DNA of 64,000 nt. Origin: Mastigias papua. Its lineage: Eukaryota > Cnidaria > Scyphozoa > Rhizostomeae > Mastigiidae. The stretch lies in NCBI GenBank assembly GCA_964019165.1, contig OZ025274.1, positions 6,464,368 through 6,528,367 on the forward strand, given 5' to 3'. Shown piece after piece: positions 55,642 through 64,000 of the stretch. Numbering within the stretch: position 1 is the stretch's first letter; every line of letters begins with the position of its first letter. The notes under the pieces were generated by a model. It was not told the DNA's origin. It searched no databases and saw only the letters and a program-made list of their open reading frames with translations. Both the position numbers and the translations under genes were made by a program.

Positions 55642-58336
55642 ACACAAGTCTTGACGGAAACTATGATTCTTTGTTCAAACCTTTCGAGAAGATTTCTTTG
55701 CTTTTAACTCCACTGAGAAGTCCTTCGGCACGCCGACTGGACGGAATAGTATGAAAAATATACACATTAAAGTACGTCTTTCGTACAATTTACAAAGCCA
55801 ATATCACCATCAAATTTTTAGTGGAAGATGAGGATCAACATTGGAACTACCCAGCAAACAACAGCAGGAAAAGATTCGTTTGAAGTGAGACAAGTTTAAT
55901 TCGAGTATCTTACTTCTACTGTCATACCTAGTTTACATGATTAATTCAATAATATTGTCATACATATTTATGATGTAGAATTACCTGGATATAAACAAAC
56001 TAAAATAGTAAGATTTTCATCTACCATCACCGTATACGAATGTCTAAGGAACATATACAATCTATCCAAATGGCAAAACCGACGTAAAGCTTGTTAGGAC
56101 TCTTGATAAGTTTACGGAAGTGAAGGCAATGGTGCCACAGAGTTGGAAATTCAGGGTTTGAAGTATTTTTCTGAACACTGTTATGAGAAATTGATTAAGA
56201 TAGAGATAGGTCTCAATCACTAAGAAAGAAATGGCAGCTATTTGGACACAAAGAGAGCTTGTAACAACTAAAATAACGCCAGCCACTTGGAAACATGAAT
56301 GAGTTTGTTAGAATTAAAAATAAAATATTCTATTTGTTACTGCATAATAAATAAGGAATATGAGATATTAAAAAATCATGATCATGGGGTACTAAATTGT
56401 TGCTATGACATGACTTTAAGGTTAAAATTTCCCAGCTTGACAAGTAATCAATAAGCAATGCACAACTGAATTACGTCAGAACGAGCCAATTTTTAAAATG
56501 CTACAAGGCATTTGACTTTTTTCACTTCAACGCTTACTTTTAATTGCTGTGCATTATTCCCTAAAATATCTACATTACTGTCTGTGAGGTTATAATGATT
56601 CAATGCCAGCTAAATAAATAGACATTTTATGACATGAAAAAATAAATTTGATATTGCTTTAAAATAGAAATATAAAGACACAGGCAGTAAATTTATTGAA
56701 ATGCAGACGGATAGTACAATATTACCGTAAAATTGTACTGAAAGTTCCAAGTAATATGCCAATGTCCTGCTTGCATAAAACAAGCTAATAGAGAGAAATG
56801 GCATGGAGTCAACTATTATCTCCCTTTCTCCAATGTTGGCTATCCACACAAATCGTGCTCACAATCATTCATAGATGAATGTGACATGCGAGCGCATCAC
56901 TAATCCATTCAATATAAATTCTTCAGCTCTCATAATCCGGTACTAGACAGATTCAAAAGACTCTATCGAACTTTTAAGTTTCTAGTTTCGTATCATCTCT
57001 TGATTTCCTTCCCATTTTCAATAAATACTGCTGCACATTAAGAACCTCGTTTTCTTTTTACCATACGGTTGAACTTTGAAGCTGCCATATGAGTTAGTCC
57101 ACAACTGAACTGATAAACCGCACTGTGGAAAACTCACAGTAAAACAAATAGCATACAAATTTCCAGGTCAAAATAATAACGATAAGTTACTTGTAATAAA
57201 TCCTGTATCAAGCAGGATCTCATCCTGTGTTATCTGATCTGTTTGTGCCCAATTTGCGAGTTCTACATCATCTTGATATCAAAGTAAGACAGTATCAGAC
57301 AGTTTTTAGAAACCTTGCATAACATTAAGCCAGATATAACCAATCTGACAACGACAACGCTTCCGAGTAATACTCTTGCGTCAAACATTAGAATCATACA
57401 TAATAACACTGCACATAATTCAGAGACCATTGAATTCTATTGACGTTTTCTCTGCATCCATTGCATCTGTAGGCAGTTATTCTTAATAGCCTCACTCCCT
57501 ATCATCGTTGAGGTTTGCAGTATCATCTGCCACGTAGCTCAAACCATGTTACTTTAAGCAACAAAGCTCACCGACAATACCTCAATGTCTCATAAAATAT
57601 GGCAAGAGTGCATTTCTAATAATCCTTGCTCGCTTCCTAGAGTAATCCCTGTACTAATAAACTGTGAAATGACCTTGTAAGAAATAACTGTAACAGTGAT
57701 ATAACTTGCTACACCATCCCTAAGAGCTTTTGTCGCTTGTCAGATAAATACCATCAGTCTACCAGCCATTTGCAGCAGGCCCATTTTTCATCAGTAAACA
57801 TTCTTACCGTCATGTTCTTCCAGTAGAGAAAATTTTACAAACTTGTGTCGCTCATTAGTCACAAACAATGAATATCAAAACATGAGCATGCAAATAGTCA
57901 TAGGCTAGTTTCCATTTGGTTTCTTTATGGGCCACACTCATCAGATTCCCTGCCGAATCGTAGGTCCATTTTCGTCATTATTGTATTTGGAACATATTTC
58001 GTCACATTCACCATCGTAAACTTCATCAAGAGTTTTGACATGGTTCTCGACTTAACATCTTTCTGTTACACTGTCCAACCTATTCTGCGCTATCGTGTTA
58101 GGCACAAAGTACGGAAATCTCTCAGTGCCTTTGTCAGTAATGTCAGCATCTTTAGATAGATGACTTCTTTTAATACACACAAAAGTTGAATATGTGGCAA
58201 GGTAAAATAGACAGAGCAAAACACTGACATCGAGTCAGGCCAGCTTGAGTCTCTTAAAAGCAGTTAATGTGAGAACCACAGTGATTTCTAATTCGTGACC
58301 ATCAATTAACGAAAGTTCGCTTGAAAATTGTGCACC
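55642..58336. other. Intergenic region and KSR 3' UTR, no other gene recognised
   Basis: AT-rich, with only chance frames. An ATTAAA-type poly(A) signal candidate for the reverse-strand KSR gene lies at 58168-58173, about 165 bp after its stop. Confidence 0.45.
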
Positions 58337-58498
58337 TCAATACAAAACCAAAGCATCAGCAGATCTTGACATTGGATACATTGGCTGGGATGGACTTCTT
58401 ATGAGTTTCTTTTTAGGAAGCCTCTCAAAGGCTTTTGTGAGCTGGAAAAACTGCGGCCGATGGTCCGGGTTGTATGCCCAACACATTGAAAGTATATC
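58337..58498 (-). CDS. KSR: KSR terminal exon: [12 protein letters not shown] and stop
   Basis: On the reverse strand, acceptor TGTCTTCTAG. Encodes [19 protein letters not shown], then [13 protein letters not shown] and a short tail ending ADALVLY, TGA at 58337-58339. It matches the KSR C-terminal helix (ILSACWAFDLQERPSF, then LEKLPK). Confidence 0.97.
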   Translation of the reverse strand, partial: DILSMCWAYNPDHRPQFFQLTKAFERLPKKKLIRSPSQPMYPMSRSADALVLY

Positions 58499-61400
58499 CT
58501 AGAAGACAAGAGGAAGCTTGTATTGACTGCGAAGCAAAATGGTTGGAAAAGATTTTCTGGTATCTGAAGGCTGATATACATCTAACAGCTGAAGACAAAA
58601 AAGATGGTGTCTGATCTTTCACCAAAATGATCTTACATACAAGAGGACTATACATGCGGCTGAAAGCTATAGGAATAAAAGGGGATGGGGATCCAAGCAA
58701 ACAACTCATAAAACGACACCTAATATGTACGCTAAGTTATGGCATGATTTGCTAAATATCTTGGTGTACTTATTGCTGTGTTTTTCTGTACTCATTAGGC
58801 TATCGTGAAGTGACTAAAAAGCTAGATCTTCCGTTAACGGTGCCATCGTTGACAAAAATCAAAGTGTTAACTAAGAACTTTGATACAAATGTGCTTACCA
58901 AGAAGTTGTTTTTCACAACGTTGTGCGATGTTCAACTATAGTACGGAATGCTATGTTATGTTTCTATGTTATGATATGTTATATTACGTTATGTTATGTT
59001 ATGTTATGTTATGTTATGTTATGTTATGTTATGTTATGTTATGTTATCTTCTGTTATGTTATGTTATTTTATGCTATGCTATGTTATGTTATGCTATGTT
59101 ATGTTATGTTTGTTATGTTATGTTATGTTATGTTATGTTATGTTATGTTATGTTATGTTATGTTATGGTAAGTTATGTTACGTGATTTTATGCTATGCTA
59201 TGTTATGTTTGTTATGTTATGTTATGTTATGTTATGTTATGTTATGTTATGTTATGTTATGTTATGTTATGTTATGATATGTTATGTTATGTTATCTTCT
59301 GTTATGTTATGTTATTTTATGCTATGCTATGTTATGTTATGCTATGTTATGTTATGTTTGTTATGTTATGTTATGTTATGTTATGTTATGTTATGTTATG
59401 TTATGTTATGTTATGTTTGTTATGTTATGTTATGTTATGTTATGTTATGTTATGTTATGTTATGTTATGTTATGTTATGTTATGTTATGTATGTTATGTT
59501 ACGTTATGCTATGTTATGTTATGTTATGTTATCTTCTGTTATGTTATGTTATATTATGCTATGCTATGTTATGTTATGTTATGTTATGTTATGTTATGTT
59601 ATGTTATGTTATGTTATGTTATATTATGGTATGCTATGTTATGTTATGTTATCTTCTGTTATGTTATGTTATGTTATGTTATGTTATGTTATGTTATGTT
59701 ATGTTATGTTATATTATGCTATGCTATGCTATGCTATGCTATGCTATGATATGTTATGTTATGCTATGTTACGTTATGCTATGTTATGCTATGTTATGTT
59801 ATCTTATCTTATCTTATCTTATCTTATCTTATGTTATCTTATGTTCTGTTATGTTATGTTATGTTCTTTTATGTTACGTTCTGTTATGATATGTTATGTT
59901 ATGTTTGTTCTGTTTTGTTCGCAGTCCATATTTTCAAATGATATTAATTAATGAGTTAAGTGATAACTTAAGTCTATGATATTGCAAAGAACTAATACAC
60001 TCCAGAATACCAATAAAAGCAAATTACCACGACAAGAAGAAATCACAAACTAACCTTAGCATCTCTTGAAACCTCAAGCTTACTCAGTGACTGTTTAAAT
60101 CCCTTTCCAACTTGCCAGATAATCGCATCAGTCGGATGCTCTTCAAATGGCCAGCCTTTTGATAGCAGCTCATACCAAACGGTTCTGAAAATGCATTGAA
60201 AACAAAATATAACTCTGCAGATCCTCAATACATAAAGCATTCGTGTTAAAACGATGGGAGGAATTGCTGTAAACAAATGCCAGCCTGGTATGAAATCAAA
60301 AATTCTCGATCTATCATCCCTAAAGATTTTCCGGTGTGCATGTGCCACACATTTGTGTTTAGTTTTATAGTACATTGTTGGCATTGCCTTTTTTTTGTTT
60401 TGTCGTTCTGTATAGTATCATGTTTGATGGGCTGTTTTATAAAGGCCCCGAGAGGATTGGACATGTTGTGTAATCTATGTTCTACTGAATTTAGTTTTTT
60501 GAAAGACAAATGAGTGAGAAGCTGGTGGAAAAGTAGAGTAAGGGATGTTCAGGCAGTCGCAAATCTTGGAATATTGTGTGTTACTTCAATTTTCCTTTTA
60601 TAAATTTTTATGAGCTCATGACAGCATGACATTGCAAAAGTAATCTATCTACTGCAAATATGTATACATACCCAAACGCATAAATGTCAGTTTCTTTTGT
60701 ATATAAATGAACTTCGCTTCCAGGCTCAAGAGGATCTAGAGCCCTCATTATTTCCGGAGCTTGATAGCACAACCAATTAGCAGTAATCAACAGCCATCCT
60801 GGCCTATGAAAATGAAAAGCTCAGATCAATCCACTTTCAGGTAATAAGCACAACAATGGAAGAATTAATCAACAGAAGGAGCAACAATCCCAACACAAAA
60901 ATGAAATAAATACTTTGTATTAAAAGGCATAAGGACTTTCCACAAGTAACAACTATCCAGTCAAAATCATATGACAGCCGCATTATTTCTTTGAGATTAC
61001 TGCTCGTCTCGACAAAGCTTCAAAATGACACTTATGCTATTGAGCTTCTAAAGGAAGAAACGTTGAGCTTTTGCACTTGAAGTTTTACAGAACATACAAA
61101 TAATTTCATTGAAAGTTGGCTAATAAATAGTAAGTAGAAAACGAGGCTTAAACAAGATAATTTCAACATCAAGTCGATTATCTGATAAACAGATAATACT
61201 GCTATCAGGGTATCTTATGCCATTGTCGACATCTTATGCTACAAGTGAATCAGAAGACAGCAAAATGAGTAAGCAAGTCATATGAAATCAAGAGTGCTAC
61301 TTAACAAAGGAAATGGCCTTTTTATTCCCACTACTGTACTTTACGACTTACACAAAATTACTTATCAAGATGGTGCAGTAGGATACAGTAGTGCTATGGC

Positions 61401-62863
61401 TGCTTACGGTTGAATTAATGTATCAAAAGAGGTTCGATTTAAATGCAGCAACTAAAATGAAGCAAAACATGAAAATTCAGATAAGTTACCTTTCCAACGG
61501 GGATCTTGTATCAGCGACATTAAGAAGACCAAAGTCAGTGATAACGATACGATGCTTTTCCACAAAAATATTCTTCGAATTCAAGTCCTTGTGGACTATA
61601 CCACGCGCGTGTAGATAACCCATACCCTAAAACAGAACAATTTTCTATGTTAAAAGGGGTATCCTGTCAGATGAGACAGAATGTCTTGTGGTACTCACCA
61701 CAATCTGTAAATGAAATATTGATATAGCGCTACAGATCGCCGACGCAAAAGCTTCATGCTCCAATTTGCGTTCTACTTTCAATGGGACACCATTGCTACG
61801 AACACCATCAATGACACAATCTATGTCAAACTACAAGGCGTAAGAAATTCAGTGGTATAAGTTAAAGGAGCATTCTATTCCTGAAGCAAGCAGCTTCAGT
61901 GTTAACTGCTAGAAAAGAGCAACAATTACAAAGATGCCAGTAAATCAATCCCATATCAAATATCTGATATTGCTTTAATGAAAAATAAAGTAAGATGTAT
62001 TTCTAATGTCATTCTAGTCCTACGATGAGCTGCTAAAAAGGCCATCCGGTGCACTCTTTACAATGATGTTGATATTTAACACCAAATCAATGCATCAACT
62101 GTTTACACAAGAAGTACTGCACTTTTCTATTACACTGTAGAGCTCCTCATTTCAGAATTATGCCAAAATTAATTTTCCCTATGCATACTAACAAAGTACC
62201 TCATCACAATACCCTACAAAACTCGAAAACGAAATGAAATATAAAAACTAAGCAATGTATTGGATCTGTCTATCTTATAAGTATGTCAGTAGCTGATTAC
62301 TGATTGACCGGCTAGCTGCTGTTCTGACTGTTTGGCAAGAATACTGTATGTATATCTCCGTATATCTCTGTGTGTATCTGCCACATTGTGTATATGTATT
62401 TGTATCTTTCTCAGTCTTTCTGTCCTTTCTCTGCCCCTGTCTCTTTCTCTGTTTGTCTGTATCTGTCACAGTCTGTATATTTCTCTCTCTTTCCTTGCTT
62501 CTCTCTCTGCCTTATTGCTAGGCTGATTCCTTGATTTTTAGATTTATTGACAGACAAAGATAGTTACCATAAGCAGTAGCAAACACTAACCTTGTAATAA
62601 TTGTTCTTAAGCTCTTCCTAATCAATCAATGTAAAATAACTGAGTTCCTATTTGCGTAAAGATATCATTGACAGGTACTATGAAATGAGTCAATATGCAT
62701 GGTCAGTAGTTTCTCCGTTCCTTCACCATCTAGATAAAACCCAGGCAAGTGATCTGTAAATCATACCTGTGCAACTTGGGTTATAATAGCAATGATTCTG
62801 TTGTTATCAAATGTATTATTCTGCTCGTGTATATGCTGATGCAGGGTAAGACCTTTGCAAAGG
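58337..62863 (-). CDS. KSR: KSR (kinase suppressor of Ras) 3' part: kinase-domain C-lobe to stop; 5' end outside window
   Basis: KSR is the RAF-related scaffold pseudokinase that brings RAF, MEK and ERK together at the membrane downstream of Ras. Reverse-strand exons in transcript order: 62767-62863, 61699-61830 (cassette), 61490-61626, 60672-60803, 60055-60184, 58337-58498. Phases join throughout. Visible motifs: [11 protein letters not shown] (hinge and helix D), [20 protein letters not shown] (catalytic loop with HKD in place of HRD, as in KSR), [17 protein letters not shown] (the KSR-type WLCY.APE), [43 protein letters not shown] and WYEL..WPF separate KSR from RAF. The N-lobe, C1 and CA1 regions lie beyond the window's right edge or in unseen introns. 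It converges on SMG6. Confidence 0.93.
58950..59905. repeat. TTATG pentanucleotide minisatellite with higher-order blocks
   Basis: About 950 bp of TTATG units with CTATG, TTATC and TTTG variants, in the 1.5-kb KSR intron. A variant block beginning TTATCTTCTGTTATG recurs at about 59043, 59291, 59529 and 59648. The first two are about 248 bp apart with the same variant order after them, showing a higher-order duplication. The long MLCYV-type frames are artefacts. Confidence 0.95.
60055..60184 (-). CDS. KSR: KSR exon: [18 protein letters not shown]
   Basis: On the reverse strand, acceptor CATTTTCAG and donor AAG then GTTAGT. Encodes [19 protein letters not shown], then [19 protein letters not shown] to SRDAK, aligned with human KSR1 WYELQARDWP and IWQIGSG. 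Confidence 0.97.
60672..60803 (-). CDS. KSR: KSR exon: [10 protein letters not shown], activation segment end
   Basis: On the reverse strand, acceptor TTTCATAG and donor GG then GTATGT. Encodes [20 protein letters not shown], then [20 protein letters not shown] and YAFG. A second AG five bases downstream would hit a stop, fixing the acceptor. Confidence 0.97.
60804..61489. other. KSR intron, nothing recognised
   Basis: AT-rich intron DNA with no repeat or exon recognised. Confidence 0.6.
61490..61626 (-). CDS. KSR: KSR exon: catalytic loop HKDLNSKN and DFG
   Basis: On the reverse strand, acceptor GTTCTGTTTTAG and donor AAG then GTAACT. Encodes [20 protein letters not shown], then [20 protein letters not shown] to PLE. 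HKD replaces the usual HRD, and DFG is intact. Confidence 0.97.
61699..61830 (-). CDS. KSR: KSR symmetric 44-codon exon, probably alternative
   Basis: On the reverse strand, acceptor CCTTGTAG and strong donor GTG then GTGAGT. 132 nt, phase 0 at both ends, open throughout: [20 protein letters not shown], then [20 protein letters not shown] and LQIV. KSR and RAF proteins pass directly from ..AQ to GMGYLH, so this exon is an insertion there. Its end (ISIFHLQIV then GMGYLH) has the hydrophobic pattern of helix E. Confidence 0.6.
61831..62766. other. KSR intron with pyrimidine-rich tract
   Basis: 62344-62520 is rich in T and C (CTCTCTC, TGTCTGT motifs), that is, purine-rich on the KSR transcript strand. 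Otherwise nothing recognised. Confidence 0.6.
62767..62863 (-). CDS. KSR: KSR exon: LCKGLTLH, helix D to start of helix E
   Basis: On the reverse strand, acceptor TTCTTTTGCAG and donor CAG then GTATGA. Encodes [19 protein letters not shown], then [13 protein letters not shown], ending in phase 0. It matches KSR/RAF FCKGRTLH and the helix running to ..IAQ/TAQ. Confidence 0.93.
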
Positions 62864-63069
62864 CTGCAAAAGAAAAGCACCTCTTAAACTCAATTTTTAC
62901 AAGGAATTCTTTCTCATAATCTAAAATGTTTTGACATAGATGAATGCGATTTGAAACACTATCACAAAGCCTGAGACAAAGTACATGAATTTACAATCAT
63001 TTTTACATTCATTACATTAAGGGAAAACTAGCCAAAATTTCATCAGAAGAACAGTCTGGTTCCGAAAAG

Positions 63070-63545
63070 TGCCTGGTTTACCTAAATCGTCTTAGACCGG
63101 AAATGTTTCATCAAAATTTGAAGCCAAATTAATAAAGCCATTTCATCATGTTTCTATGCTGTGAAGCCACGTGTGGCTTACAATACTAGGGACAAGCTAC
63201 AATCTGCTAAAAAAGACAGCGTTCCTAAAACTCAAAAAAGTTGTGTAGTATATGAGCTTTCCTGCCAATGTGAAGCTCGGTAGGTAGGATGCACTATGCA
63301 GAAACTAGCAGACAGGACGAAACAACATGTTCCAACGAGCATCAGGAAGGAAAGCAATACAATGAGTCGTGATTCTGCCAAAGGATAACATCCTATTACA
63401 AATCCAGAATGCGACAAAACATATACAGACGATAATTTGCGGATCATTTGGCAGGCAAGATCGTCCTTTCATTTAATTGTTTTGGAATCAGTCTACATAA
63501 AGACTCAAAAACCAGTCCTAACAAAAAGAGTTCATTTTCTCACTT
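63070..63545 (+). pseudogene. Second Penelope-like element fragment (GIY-YIG end)
   Basis: The frame reads VKPRVAYNTRDKLQ, then KSCVVYELSCQCEAR, a stop, VGCTMQKLADRTKQHVPTSI, and later NPECDKTYTDDNLRIIWQAR followed by SSFHLIVLESVYIKTQKPVL. This is the GIY-YIG endonuclease and C-terminal tail of a Penelope-like element of a different family from the one at 38.8-40.8 kb. It has at least two in-frame stops. It lies antisense to KSR, upstream of the first visible KSR exon. Confidence 0.7.
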
Positions 63546-64000
63546 AGACTCTTCAAGTAAACAATGGTGAATAGGTGCCAAGTGGCCAATAATACGGTTA
63601 ACTGGACACAGTATTCATCATATCATGTGTATCCGCATCTGGCTATAAATTTCAGTTCACCTTTCGGTCGTCATCCGACGTTTCATACTCTGACGAGTGT
63701 AGGGCTAAAAAAGCTTTTCAGTATGCTTAAAGAATGTTCCCGCTTTTTCGTGCTATAGTGAAGCTTTCAATATTCATATGAACTCTATGTCCGTATAATC
63801 TCTATGTTTTTTTTAGAAACAATAGTACAAAGAATAACAGGACAACACTTTCATGTAAGATAATTTCTTAAAGACCATGCGTCAGAGATAAAGTGTTTGC
63901 CGAAAGATTATGTTAGCACGGAGCTTGATTTTGGAAGGAATATGTGTAGATTCAAATGAACATCTGTCGCTGCTCTAATTCTTATTGCAAAGGTCATCTA
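63546..64000. other. Window edge, nothing recognised
   Basis: Presumably a KSR intron, because the kinase N-lobe exons are not seen in the window. No exon recognised on the reverse strand. Confidence 0.5.

Noticed and set aside
58880..59951. MLCYV-repeat frames up to 258 codons
   Set aside because: Translation of the TTATG minisatellite. All three forward frames are equally open.

Overview
This is a piece of an animal (metazoan) nuclear genome. It is AT-rich, with short exons, long introns, GT-AG splice junctions, long TA and CA microsatellites, and several classes of eukaryotic transposons. I cannot assign the lineage from sequence alone. Two conserved animal genes, Penelope-like elements, CR1/L2-like LINEs, hAT and Kolobok-type transposons fit an aquatic invertebrate.

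Layout. (1) 41-44640, + strand: the 3' part of SMG6 (EST1A), the endonuclease of nonsense-mediated mRNA decay. I can place 17 exons whose phases all join, giving about 572 C-terminal residues: an EST1-type helical domain, then a complete PIN nuclease domain with all three catalytic aspartates. (2) One SMG6 intron, 12265-43329 (about 31 kb), interrupts the PIN domain. It holds two unrelated satellite arrays: monomers of about 525 bp at roughly 15.9-32.7 kb, and monomers of about 113 bp at roughly 34.46-38.54 kb. The first carries a 5'-truncated LINE. The second carries a hAT element that itself carries a smaller hAT-type MITE. Beyond the arrays are a broken Penelope-like element (RT plus GIY-YIG) with two hammerhead-ribozyme-like motifs, then long TA and CA tracts. 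(3) 44641-58336 is intergenic. It contains several MITE-like inverted repeats and an apparently intact Kolobok-type transposon (52838-55641, perfect TIRs and TTAA duplications). (4) 58337-62863, - strand: the 3' part of a KSR (kinase suppressor of Ras) gene, convergent with SMG6. A symmetric, possibly alternative exon lies just before its catalytic loop. Its introns hold a TTATG minisatellite and a Penelope fragment.

Most unusual signal: the box TTGTGGGGACA, usually preceded by a short CA run. It is the shared, best-preserved part of both otherwise unrelated satellites. It also occurs as single copies and as inverted pairs elsewhere in the same intron, including one 12-bp-stem hairpin next to the CA microsatellite upstream of the second-last SMG6 exon. 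This is the best candidate here for an undescribed element or protein-binding box.

All homology calls come from recognising sequence by eye. No database search was run.
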